The notes under the pieces: generated by a model
What the model was told of the DNA's origin: nothing
Database searches by the model: none
The model's input: the letters and a program-made list of their open reading frames with translations, nothing else
NCBI GenBank assembly: GCA_964561655.1
Contig: CAZLQG010000016.1
Coordinates: 1-22,566, forward strand
Origin: CAZLQG01 sp964561655
GTDB taxonomy: Bacteria > Patescibacteriota > Doudnabacteria > UBA920
Reading direction: 5' to 3'
Length of the DNA stretch: 22,566 nt
Shown: piece by piece, positions 14,405 through 21,177 of the stretch
How positions within the stretch are numbered: the stretch's first letter is position 1
Layout: each line of letters starts with the position of its first letter
Made by a program: the position numbers and the translations under genes

Positions 14405-16432
14405 ATGATGGATAAAAAAACCGCTGAAATAAGGGCGAAAAAACTAAGAAATGAAATTAACGAGCTTCGTTATCGTTATCATGTTTTGGACGACCCTAAA
14501 GTGACAGATGAAGTTTATGATTCTTTAACCAGCGAGTTAAAAGAGATAGAAAAACAGTACCCGCAGCTGCAATTTTCTGATTCGCCTATAAATAGGGTGG
14601 GCGGTGAGCCTTTAGAGAAATTTAAAAAAGTCCAGCATCCCAGCCGCATGCTTTCTTTAAACGACGCTTTTGAGGAAAAAGAGCTTTTGGACTGGCATGA
14701 AAGGGTCAAAAAATTGCTTGGGACGGGAAGAGCTTTGGAATTTTACTGCGATTTAAAAATGGACGGTTTAGCGGTGGAGCTGGTATATCGTCAGGGACAA
14801 TTGGAAACGGGATCAACCCGGGGTGATGGTGTGATTGGAGAAGATGTTACCCAGAATTTAAAAACCATAGAAGATATCCCCTTAACCATTAATCATCAAT
14901 CTGGCCGGCTCATAATAAGAGGAGAGGCGTTTATTGGCAGAAAAGAATTTGAAAGAATTAATAAAGAGCAGGAAAAAAGACAAGACAAAATTTTTGCCAA
15001 TCCCCGGAATGTGGCGGCTGGCAGCATTCGCCAGCTTAATCCCAGAATTACGGCTTCCAGAAAAATAAGTTTTTACGCTTACGGAGTTTACGGAACGGGC
15101 GAAGAGTATTTTAACAAATTTCCTACCAAATTCAGCGAACACCAGTTTTTAAGAAAAATAGAAATAAAAACTAACCTAGAAGGCAGGGTTTGCCATAGCT
15201 TAAAGCAGGTTTTAGATTTCCATCAGCGCTGGATGAAAAATCGGAGTAAGTTAGACTACGAGATTGACGGAATAGTTGTAGTCGTAAACGACAATCGTTT
15301 GTTCCAGCGTTTGGGCGTAGTAGGGAAAGCTCCAAGAGGGGCGATAGCTTATAAATTCGCGGCCAAGAAGGCAACAACCATCATTGAAGATATAATCGTG
15401 CAGGTTGGTAGACAGGGGAATTTGACGCCTGTGGCAATACTTAGGCCTGTCAAAGTCGGGGGCGTTACTATTAGCAGGGCCAGTTTGCACAACGAAGACG
15501 AAATAGGGCGCCTAGGGCTTAAGATTGGCGATACAGTGGTGGTAGAACGAGCCGGGGATGTTATTCCCCAGGTTGTGGGAGTTCTGCCAAAGCTTAGGAC
15601 AGGCAAAGAAGAGAAGTTTTTAATGCCTAAAAAATGCCCGGTTTGCGGCAGCCAAACAGAACGCCGTTTGATATCTGAAAAAGAGAGTGAGGGAGTTGCC
15701 ACGGTTTGTAGTAATAAAAATTGTCCGGCAAAAAATTTAAAAGCCATAGAACACTTGGTGAATGTTTTTGAAATTTATGAAATTGGCCCTAAAATTATTG
15801 AACGCTTTAAGGACGAAGGGTTGATTACGGATGCGGCGGATATTTTTACTTTAAAAAAGGAAGACATAGAGGGCCTGGCAAGGTTTGGAGAAAAGAGCGC
15901 GGAGAATATTATTGCTTCAATAGACCAATGTCGTAAAGTATCCTTAGCGAAATTTATTTATGCGCTCGGGATTTTGCATGTGGGAGAAGAAACTGCAATA
16001 GACCTCGCGGAGCATTTTGGTTCAGTAGAAAAAATGTCCGCCGCTTCTTTTGAAGAACTGGATAGCATTGAGAATATTGGCGGGGCAGTAGCTAAGTCTA
16101 TTTTTGAATATTTTAAAGATAAACATAATTTGGAATATATTCATCGTTTAATCAAGAACGGCGTGGTTGTTAAAAAGCAAAAACCAAACATCAAGAAACA
16201 AACGGGACCGCTCGCGGGCAAGAAGGTTGTTGTTACAGGTGCATTAGAGGGTATGTCGCGGGAAGAGGCGAAGAAAGCAGTAAGACAAGCCGGTGGCGAC
16301 TGGGTATCTTCCGTCTCCAAAAATACCGACTACGTGGTGGTTGGCAGTGAGCCGGGAAGCAAATATGAGAAGGCAAGGATTTTAGGGGTAAAGATCATAG
16401 GGGAGGCTGACTTTTTAAAATTGTTGAAATGA
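14405..16432 (+). CDS. ligA: LigA, NAD-dependent DNA ligase
   Basis: Seals nicks in DNA during replication and repair, using NAD+ to adenylate its active-site lysine. The 675-residue protein is full length. Domain Ia (about 1-70) carries the NAD-binding pattern RYRYHVLDDPKVTDEVYDSL. The adenylation motif is LKMDGLAVEL, with K118 as the AMP acceptor, followed by STRGDGVIGEDVTQN. The OB fold has VGRQGNLTPVAILRPVKVGG. The zinc finger uses CPVC and CSNKNC (about 411-437). The HhH domain lies at about 445-590 (FGEKSAENI, ENIGGAVAKSI), and a C-terminal BRCT domain (about 599-675) starts GPLAGKKVVVTGALEGMSR. ATG at 14408 is an equally good start. The stop TGA overlaps the next start as ATGA. It is the only TGA stop among the annotated genes. 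Confidence 0.98.
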   Translation: MMDKKTAEIRAKKLRNEINELRYRYHVLDDPKVTDEVYDSLTSELKEIEKQYPQLQFSDSPINRVGGEPLEKFKKVQHPSRMLSLNDAFEEKELLDWHERVKKLLGTGRALEFYCDLKMDGLAVELVYRQGQLETGSTRGDGVIGEDVTQNLKTIEDIPLTINHQSGRLIIRGEAFIGRKEFERINKEQEKRQDKIFANPRNVAAGSIRQLNPRITASRKISFYAYGVYGTGEEYFNKFPTKFSEHQFLRKIEIKTNLEGRVCHSLKQVLDFHQRWMKNRSKLDYEIDGIVVVVNDNRLFQRLGVVGKAPRGAIAYKFAAKKATTIIEDIIVQVGRQGNLTPVAILRPVKVGGVTISRASLHNEDEIGRLGLKIGDTVVVERAGDVIPQVVGVLPKLRTGKEEKFLMPKKCPVCGSQTERRLISEKESEGVATVCSNKNCPAKNLKAIEHLVNVFEIYEIGPKIIERFKDEGLITDAADIFTLKKEDIEGLARFGEKSAENIIASIDQCRKVSLAKFIYALGILHVGEETAIDLAEHFGSVEKMSAASFEELDSIENIGGAVAKSIFEYFKDKHNLEYIHRLIKNGVVVKKQKPNIKKQTGPLAGKKVVVTGALEGMSREEAKKAVRQAGGDWVSSVSKNTDYVVVGSEPGSKYEKARILGVKIIGEADFLKLLK

Positions 16433-16977
16433 GTACCATAGAAACGAAAAGAAATGACAAGGGGGAGTGGGTATCAAGCGGGAGAATTTCTGAAAGGACA
16501 GAAGAAACGAGCCCGGAAAAGCGAGAAGCGATTACAGAAATACTTGAACCTTTTTTCCCTCCGTTTGATCCTTTAATGTCCTCTATATATTATCCTGAAT
16601 TGAGGGATAAATATATCAAAGCAGAAATATTAGATAGGGAAGAAATTGATGAAATAGTCAAACCTTATGCAATTGCGAATCTTAAAGCAGTCTTAAAAAG
16701 TGAGACTTTTGATGTTTTCATTTCAACAACAAACAAATGGGTAAAAATGGGAGTTCTTAATGAAGATGATAAGATAGAGTTGTTTACATTAGAACAAGTA
16801 AGAAATATTGCGTTAAAACATATAAAACAGCTAATAGATAGTGCCTGGAGAAGACGAAAGTATGTTGAATACCCGAAAGAGTACACATCTTTATTAGATA
16901 GCTATGTATTTGAAGGAGTAGTTACCTCCGAAGAAACCCAAAAATTATGGGAAGAGCCGTTAAGAGGAAGTTCTTAA
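16429..16977 (+). CDS. Unrecognised helical protein, translationally coupled to ligA
   Basis: No family is recognised. The 182-residue protein is soluble, without signal or membrane span, and predicted mostly helical and charged. It contains the pattern YPELRDKYIKAEILDREEIDEIVKPYAI and later YVFEGVVTSEETQKLWEEP, so a repeated theme of 'Y...g.l..ee.......' elements can be seen. Position 70-140 is rich in Lys and hydrophobics (VKMGVLNEDDKIELFTLEQVRNIALKHIKQLI). The ATG overlaps the ligA stop by four bases (ATGA), which indicates coupled translation. Base use is more A-rich than in ligA, so it may be a later acquisition or a fast-evolving gene. A role linked to DNA ligase is not implied by the overlap alone. 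Confidence 0.7.
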   Translation: MSTIETKRNDKGEWVSSGRISERTEETSPEKREAITEILEPFFPPFDPLMSSIYYPELRDKYIKAEILDREEIDEIVKPYAIANLKAVLKSETFDVFISTTNKWVKMGVLNEDDKIELFTLEQVRNIALKHIKQLIDSAWRRRKYVEYPKEYTSLLDSYVFEGVVTSEETQKLWEEPLRGSS

Positions 16978-17064
16978 TAAACCACCTGATTGTAGGGCAA
17001 TCGTATTTGCTTTCGAGGGGGTAAAGTATTAGAATAAAAACACAGATAATTTAACTATAAATAT

Positions 17065-17826
17065 ATGCCTTATATAGTAATAATCATATTAGTAGTTTTG
17101 GTACTTATTTCGCTTCGTCAGATAAACCAATATCAAAGAGGCGTAATGTTCACCATGGGGCGGTTTACGGGCATTAAGAATCCGGGTTGGCGCTTAGTTA
17201 TCCCAATTTTTCAGAGTATGAAAAAGGTGGATATGCGCGTTAAAGCCGTAGATGTTCCTGACCAAAAAGCCATTACCAAAGACAATATCGCGGTCGGGGT
17301 AAACGCCGTTATTTACTATAAAGTGGCAGACGCGGCTAAAGCTATTTTGGAAGTAGAGAATTTTTTCCACGCAGTGTCGCAATTGGCGCAGACTACTATG
17401 AGAAACGCGGTTGGTGAGGTTGAGTTGGACGAACTTTTAAGCCAGAGAGATAACATTTCAGATAGAATTAAGATCATTGTAGACAAAGCCTCAGACGCTT
17501 GGGGAATTAAAGTGGACAATGTTGAGCTTAAAGATGTGGCTCTTCCTGTTGATATGGAGCGAACCATTGCCAAGCAGGCGGAAGCAGAGCGTGAAAGAAG
17601 GGCTGTAATTATTAAGGCAGAAGGAGAAGTGGCTGCTGCTGCCAATATGGCAAAAGCTGCGAGTATTTTGAACCAGTCTACCGGAGCCCTGCATCTTCGC
17701 ACTTTGCAGTCCGTAAACGACCTTTCTTCCGACCAGTCCAATACTGTAATCTTTGCGCTTCCTTTGGAAATACTTCGTGCATTTGAAGGGTATAATAAAA
17801 TTACTCAAAAGAAACTCAATCAATAA
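17065..17826 (+). CDS. SPFH/stomatin-like (slipin) membrane protein
   Basis: Prohibitin-homology protein that forms oligomers at the membrane and organises membrane domains. The 253-residue protein has one N-terminal membrane span (about 2-17) and then the SPFH domain: INQYQRGVMFTMGRFTGIKNPGWRLVIPIFQSM, VDVPDQKAITKDNIAVGVNAVIYYKV, LAQTTMRNAVGEVELDELLSQRD and WGIKVDNVELKDVALP. A coiled-coil segment rich in Ala, Glu and Arg follows (KQAEAERERRAVIIKAEGEVAAA). The pattern is that of the stomatin/slipin group. Its usual partner NfeD is not next to it here. The ORF is preceded by an 87-base gap in which no clear promoter was seen. Confidence 0.93.
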   Translation: MPYIVIIILVVLVLISLRQINQYQRGVMFTMGRFTGIKNPGWRLVIPIFQSMKKVDMRVKAVDVPDQKAITKDNIAVGVNAVIYYKVADAAKAILEVENFFHAVSQLAQTTMRNAVGEVELDELLSQRDNISDRIKIIVDKASDAWGIKVDNVELKDVALPVDMERTIAKQAEAERERRAVIIKAEGEVAAAANMAKAASILNQSTGALHLRTLQSVNDLSSDQSNTVIFALPLEILRAFEGYNKITQKKLNQ

Positions 17827-17835
17827 TTAGTTCAG

Positions 17836-17978
17836 TGTCATTCCCGTGCCCCGTTCGCTAGACGTTTACGCTCAAGGCGTAAGCGGGAGAGAAGCGGGAA
17901 TCCGGTAATTAGGAATAAAATTTTTATCAACAGAGGGATTTCCGAGCTAGCCTTTTTGGGCAATCCAGGGGGATGACA
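17836..17978. repeat. Dispersed-type inverted repeat element
   Basis: The intergenic stretch begins TGTCATTCCC (17836-17845) and ends GGGGATGACA (17969-17978), imperfect inverted ends. Inside, ATTCCCG and CGGGAAT bracket a hairpin that also contains CGTTTACGC and GCGTAAGCG. This resembles the common bacterial ATTCCC/GGGAAT dispersed repeats such as neisserial dRS3. It fills most of the gap between the SPFH gene and the following gene. Confidence 0.5.
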
Positions 17979-17997
17979 AAAGATATATTAATAGCTT

Positions 17998-18789
17998 ATG
18001 CCAGAGAAACAAAAGAAAAAGATTGACTTTTTTGACAGTATTGCTCCAAAAGTTCAGTCACCGGTAATGATAACCACCAAACACCAGGTTAAAAAAACCA
18101 ACTTTGGAAAGTTTGGCGCGATTTTTTTGTTGCTTTCTTTGGTGACCACCGCTGGTTTGGGTTTCATGGCTTACAAGTATCAAGGTGTGCAGGAAAAGCT
18201 TAAAAGCCTTGAGGCCCAAAGCGGTGAGGATTTGGACGTTCTGGCCAACTTGACTCTTTTGGAAAGAGCCAGAAGGCATATGGTTTTGCCTGAAGACCAA
18301 GAGCCGTCCATGGTAACAATAGAAGACGCGGAAGGCCTTAAAAATTTACAGCCAATTTATTCGGAAGTAAAAAACGGCGATAAGCTTATTACTTTTAAGG
18401 AAGTGCAGCTTGTATATGATCCGATTGCGGACATTGTGGTATTGGTAAGGCCGCTTTCTACTCCTGTTTCCGCGGCGGGTGCAGAAGCTGAAGCCGCGAT
18501 TATTAACCCTAAAGGACCAATAAGTTTGGATATTAGAAACGGCGCTGGAGTAGCCGGTCTTGCGCAAAGAACAGCGGACGCGCTTGGGACAGAAACTAGT
18601 TATAACATTTACACGGTTGGCAACGCTGCAAAAACCAATCATGCCACAACTATTATTGTGAATTTAAAAGATAAAGATATAAGCAATTTAGAAGAAAGGT
18701 TTAACGTTACGGCCATAACTGCCTTGCCTCTTGGTGAAACCGCAAGCAGCGCGGATGTGGTAATAATATTAGGGCAAGATAATAGCTAG
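17998..18789 (+). CDS. Membrane protein with LytR_C domain
   Basis: The 263-residue protein has a basic cytoplasmic N-terminus, one membrane span at about residues 39-59, a coiled-coil segment (about 60-90), a middle part (EPSMVTIEDAEGLKNLQPIYSEVKNGDKLITF; AIVLVRP-like strand YDPIADIVVLVRP) and a C-terminal LytR_C domain from about residue 175 (ISLDIRNGAGVAGLAQRTADAL ... VVIILGQD). LytR_C domains accompany LytR-Cps2A-Psr cell-wall glycopolymer transferases but here occur without the catalytic domain, an architecture often met in CPR genomes. The role is probably at the cell envelope, but the function is unknown. It lies directly upstream of the 23S rRNA leader. Confidence 0.8.
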   Translation: MPEKQKKKIDFFDSIAPKVQSPVMITTKHQVKKTNFGKFGAIFLLLSLVTTAGLGFMAYKYQGVQEKLKSLEAQSGEDLDVLANLTLLERARRHMVLPEDQEPSMVTIEDAEGLKNLQPIYSEVKNGDKLITFKEVQLVYDPIADIVVLVRPLSTPVSAAGAEAEAAIINPKGPISLDIRNGAGVAGLAQRTADALGTETSYNIYTVGNAAKTNHATTIIVNLKDKDISNLEERFNVTAITALPLGETASSADVVIILGQDNS

Positions 18790-18794
18790 TTTAC

Positions 18795-18891
18795 CCAGCA
18801 TTTATTTTTAAGAGTAAGGAATTGTAAAATATCAATCATTGTTGCTAAGAGAGCATTTTCGTAATCGCTTATTTAAGAAAATAAGTGCTGG
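18795..18891. repeat. Imperfect inverted repeat after the LytR_C gene
   Basis: The 24-base ends CCAGCATTTATTTTTAAGAG... (18795-18818) and CTTATTTAAGAAAATAAGTG... (18868-18891) are inverted repeats with 18 of 24 matches. They could form a long hairpin that ends the LytR_C transcript, or a small MITE-like repeat of about 97 bp. No target duplication or T-run is evident. Confidence 0.45.
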
Positions 18892-18979
18892 ATGTAGTTT
18901 TCTCCATAATTGTTCACAAATTATAAATTTCGGTTTTAGTTAAGCCAAAATTTTTTATAGCCTTTTTACCAAAGCAAGC

Positions 18980-19008
18980 TTGACAGCAAAGAGTAAATCC
19001 TTTAAAAT
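18980..19008 (+). promoter_or_regulatory. Strong promoter P1 ahead of the 23S leader
   Basis: TTGACA (18980-18985) and TAAAAT (19003-19008) are spaced by exactly 17 bases, and the upstream region (about 18940-18970) has A and T runs like an UP element. It is the best promoter match in the window. Transcription should begin near 19015, about 25 bases before the short leader reading frame and about 465 bases before the 23S. Confidence 0.8.
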
Positions 19009-19040
19009 TATTAGTATAAAAATAAGTAGCCAAAAGATTT

Positions 19041-19085
19041 ATGAAAACAGGTAACTTATTCTTAATAAGAAAGCGGTTTATGTAG
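19041..19085 (+). CDS. Candidate leader peptide, MKTGNLFLIRKRFM
   Basis: A 14-codon frame starts with ATG at 19041 and stops with TAG at 19083. The last codons (CGG TTT ATG) overlap the first strand (19073-19080) of the hairpin that competes with a terminator hairpin. It lies about 25 bases into the predicted P1 transcript. No strong Shine-Dalgarno precedes it (only AAAAGA). AATAAG at 19021-19026 and CTTATT at 19055-19060 can pair, as can CTTATT with AATAAG at 19064-19069, giving further alternative folds. The frame could be fortuitous; the call rests on its arrangement with the hairpins. Confidence 0.4.
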   Translation: MKTGNLFLIRKRFM

Positions 19086-19135
19086 ACCAGCCATTTTAAT
19101 ATCGGCTAGTCCTAAACCGCGAAAGCGGTTTTTTT
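19073..19135 (+). terminator. Mutually exclusive hairpins with intrinsic terminator (attenuator-like)
   Basis: Fold 1 pairs GCGGTTTA (19073-19080) with TAAACCGC (19113-19120), extended inside by GACCAGCC (19085-19092) against GGCTAGTC (19104-19111) with one C-A mismatch. Fold 2 pairs AAACCGC (19114-19120) with GCGGTTT (19125-19131) around a GAAA tetraloop, followed by TTTT; this is an intrinsic terminator. Both folds need the segment 19114-19120, so only one can form. A ribosome at the end of the leader frame would cover 19073-19080 and favour the terminator. Confidence 0.65.
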
Positions 19136-19161
19136 GTTGCTCAATATCTATCATTTATAAA
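19134..19161 (+). promoter_or_regulatory. Possible second promoter P2, just after the terminator
   Basis: TTGTTG (19134-19139) and TATAAA (19156-19161) are separated by 16 bases. The -35 is weak. If active it would give 23S transcription independent of the attenuator; the P1 product would then be a short terminated RNA of about 120 bases. Confidence 0.3.
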
Positions 19162-19167
19162 ACAACA

Positions 19168-19189
19168 ATCCCGACCGAAGCGTCGGGAT
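19168..19189. repeat. Small palindrome with CCCGAC/GTCGGG core
   Basis: ATCCCGAC (19168-19175) and GTCGGGAT (19182-19189) form an 8-bp stem with loop CGAAGC. It is not followed by a T-run. The arms share their core with the palindrome inside the pseudopilin leader at 10912-10938. Confidence 0.6.
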
Positions 19190-19233
19190 AACCATCAAAA
19201 TTAGTTCTTTTCATCACCACATATTTACTGCTC

Positions 19234-19279
19234 ACCCGTTCGACGGGCTCAGGATGACCCTGAGCGAAGCCGAATGGGT
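19234..19279. repeat. Imperfect hairpin repeat in the rRNA leader
   Basis: ACCCGTTCGACGGGCTCAGG (19234-19253) and the stretch ending GCCGAATGGGT (19259-19279) are imperfect inverted repeats around ATGAC. The motif with GCTCAGG/CCTGAGCGAAG is a type of dispersed repeat seen widely in bacterial genomes. It lies in the leader between the terminator and boxA. Confidence 0.55.
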
Positions 19280-19381
19280 TATCGGTTATACAAAGCATGC
19301 CAATATTTTTTAGGGCATACCAGCTTTTCACGAACCGTTATTTTATGAGCAGTAGCTATGTGAAGATGAAAGAGTCTCGCA

Positions 19382-19394
19382 GGCACTTTGACAA
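19382..19394 (+). promoter_or_regulatory. boxA-like antitermination site
   Basis: GGCACTTTGACAA matches the E. coli rrn boxA TGCTCTTTAACAA at 10 of 13 positions, and the continuing ACTGAATA is like the conserved boxA region seen in 16S-23S spacers of many bacteria. boxA binds NusB-NusE and protects rRNA transcripts from termination. It is about 90 bases before the 23S start. Confidence 0.7.
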
Positions 19395-19425
19395 CTGAAT
19401 AATTGGGTAGATGTAAGTTCCAAAA

Positions 19426-19465
19426 AGCAATTTCATGATTGTAAAAATCATGGTCACAAATTGCT
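19426..19465 (+). other. Hairpin directly before the 23S rRNA (possible processing site)
   Basis: AGCAATTT (19426-19433) pairs with AAATTGCT (19458-19465) and CATGATT (19434-19440) with AATCATG (19446-19452), with a GTCAC bulge and GTAAA loop. It ends about 20 bases before the 23S and could take part in precursor processing. The classical processing stem formed with the far 3' flank cannot be tested, because the 3' end of the gene is outside the window. Confidence 0.5.
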
Positions 19466-19705
19466 AGTCAATTATAAAATTAAAACATGATAAGGGTATA
19501 TGGTGGATGCCTAGGTAATATGAGCCGACGAAGGACGCAGTAGCCGGCGAAACGCCTCGGGGAGCTGGCAAACAAGCTTTGATCCGGGGGTGTCCGAATG
19601 GGGAAACCCACGCGTTGGAAGAACGCGTGCCTATATAACGTGGGTTATATAGTGCGGGAACCATGCGAAGTGAAACATCTCAGTAGCATGAGGAAAATAA
19701 ATCAA

Positions 19706-19723
19706 TCCCGATGCAAATCGGGA
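19706..19723. repeat. Small palindrome inserted in 23S rRNA
   Basis: TCCCGAT (19706-19712) and ATCGGGA (19717-19723) form a 7-bp hairpin that lengthens this part of 23S by about 17 bases relative to E. coli, where AATCAA is followed almost directly by GAGATTCCC. The arms resemble the CCCGAC-type palindromes found elsewhere in the window. Confidence 0.5.
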
Positions 19724-19754
19724 AGAGATTCCCTTAGTAGTGGCGAGCGAACGG

Positions 19755-19965
19755 GGAGATGAATAGAAATTTATTCGTTGGTTGGATAAATACGGCCGGC
19801 GAATAAATATCTATCAGCCTAAACCTATTAAGTGTTGTCCCGATTTATCGGGACTAAAAGCTTACCGGCGTTGCTTAGTAGGTGTAGAAAGTAAAAGTTG
19901 TTGCGGTGCGGTAACGCCGCAAGGAAGTAATGTGTGCTGTGTAGCAGAACACGCCTGGAAAGGCG
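19755..19965 (+). other. Expanded variable region in 23S domain I
   Basis: Between the conserved GCGAACGGGGAG and GCCTGGAAAGGC landmarks there are about 200 bases, compared with about 50 in E. coli. The extra sequence contains a GTCCCGAT/ATCGGGAC hairpin (19837-19854) and a GC-rich hairpin near 19902-19922 with arms TTGCGG and CCGCAA. The borders are less clear than for the other two insertions. Confidence 0.5.
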
Positions 19966-20095
19966 GACCAAAGAAGGTGATAGTCCTGTATCGCAAAACA
20001 CCATGCAATTTCCTAACTTTTTCTTAAGTACGTCCAGACACGAGAAATCTGGCCGGAATTCGGGTCGACTAAGATCCAAGGCTAAATACTCATAT

Positions 20096-20136
<41 letters not shown>

Positions 20137-20200
20137 CACCCCAGTAAGGGGAATGAAATAGTATCTGAAACCATATACTTACAAGAGGTCAGAGCTCTTA

Positions 20201-20227
20201 CTCGCATTTCGCTTTGCGAAATGCGAG
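20201..20227 (+). other. Extended helix 25 hairpin in 23S rRNA
   Basis: CTCGCATTTCGC (20201-20212) and GCGAAATGCGAG (20216-20227) form a perfect 12-bp hairpin with a TTT loop at about the place of helix 25, a site where intervening sequences occur in other bacteria. Here only a short extension is present. Confidence 0.6.
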
Positions 20228-20335
20228 GGGGTTATGGCGTGCCTATTGAAGAATGATCCAACGAGTTAATCTTATGCGGCTTGATTAAGTCCTTTATGGG
20301 ACGAAATCGTAGTGAAAGCAAGGAATAATATTCCG

Positions 20336-20506
20336 CAACAACTTTTTACTTCGTAAAAAGTAAATCCCAAATTCCAAAATCTAAATCCCAAACAAATCCC
20401 AAATTCCAATTTTTAAATTTTAAACATTTGAATTTTGGCAATTTAGAGATTATTTGTGATTTGGTGCTTGTTATTTGATTGTTTCAATTTACGAAGTAAA
20501 TTGTTG
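20336..20506 (+). other. 23S rRNA insertion 1 (intervening-sequence-like)
   Basis: A stretch of about 170 bases absent from E. coli 23S interrupts domain II shortly before the conserved TAGACCCGAAACCC. Its ends pair: CAACAA (20336-20341) and TTTACTTCGTAAA (20345-20357) against TTTACGAAGTAAATTGTTG (20488-20506), a 19-bp stem with a 3-base bulge. The interior is AT-rich with CCCAAATTCC-type units and an imperfect inverted layout. No reading frame or group I/II intron core was seen. Shares TTTGTGATTTGG (20453-20464) with insertion 2. By analogy with known intervening sequences it may be cut out by RNase III, leaving a fragmented but functional 23S. Confidence 0.7.
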
Positions 20507-20897
20507 TATGTCGCATGAGTTAGACCCGAAACCCGTGTGAGCTACTCATGGCCAGGGTGAGTCCCGAGTAACATCGGGAGGAGGCCCGAACCCACTAATG
20601 TTGCAAAATTAGGGGATGAGCTGTGAGTAGAGGAGAAATTCCAATCGAACCGGGTGATAGCTGGTTTTCCTCGAAATAGCTTTAGGGCTAGCGTCAGGTG
20701 TTCCTTTAAGAGGTAGAGCACTGAATCGATCCCGGCGGAGCAATCTGTCGGTTCGAACCAAACTCCGAATTCTTAAAGTTTACAGCCTGGCAGTCAGTCC
20801 GTGGGGGCTAAGCTCCATTTGGACTAAAGGGAAAGAACCCAGACCACCATCTAAGGCCCCTAAATCCTAGCTATAGTGCAAAGGATGTGGGGTTGCT

Positions 20898-20935
<38 letters not shown>

Positions 20936-21029
20936 TAAAGAAAGCGTAACAGCTCACTGGTCAAGCGATCCTGCGCCGACAATATATAGGGGCTAAGCTA
21001 GGTGCCGAAGATGTGGATCCAGTGCAAGC

Positions 21030-21177
21030 ACTAGAATTTCCAAGAACCAATTTCCAAGAACCAAATAGATCCAAAATTATTTCAAATTCAAAATTTCAAA
21101 CGAGAATATTTGAGTATTGAAAATTGATTAATTGGGTATTGTTTGGAACTTGGTGTTTGTGATTTGGAATTTCCAGC
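21030..21177 (+). other. 23S rRNA insertion 2 in helix 45 (intervening-sequence-like)
   Basis: About 148 bases lie at the tip of helix 45, a classical site of 23S intervening sequences. The native stem is kept: CCAGTGCAAGC (21019-21029) pairs fully with GCTTGCGCTGG (21178-21188) with one G-T wobble. The insertion begins with a tandem 14-base repeat TTTCCAAGAACCAA (21037-21050 and 21051-21064) and ends with GATTTGGAATTTCCA; its ends are imperfect inverted repeats. It contains TTTGTGATTTGG (21156-21167), also present in insertion 1. It is too short for a group I intron and encodes no protein of note. Confidence 0.72.

Noticed and set aside
14405..16432. Alternative genetic code with TGA read as glycine (as in SR1/Gracilibacteria).
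   Set aside because: Nearly all genes use TAA or TAG, but ligA ends in TGA at a natural BRCT end with an ATGA overlap, and no in-frame TGA was needed to keep any gene open. Standard code 11 is assumed.
19015..19135. SRP RNA, 6S RNA or tmRNA encoded by the P1 transcript.
   Set aside because: No SRP tetraloop domain motif, no tRNA-like ends and no 6S bubble layout were seen; the hairpins fit an attenuator or terminator better.
19136..19480. tRNA gene in the rRNA leader.
   Set aside because: No cloverleaf arms, TTCGAnTC-type T loop in the right setting, or CCA-adjacent acceptor stem; TTCGA near 19239 belongs to a hairpin repeat.
21037..21064. CRISPR-like repeat from the tandem TTTCCAAGAACCAA units.
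   Set aside because: Only two directly adjacent copies with no spacers, inside rRNA; elsewhere in the window no spaced repeats were found.
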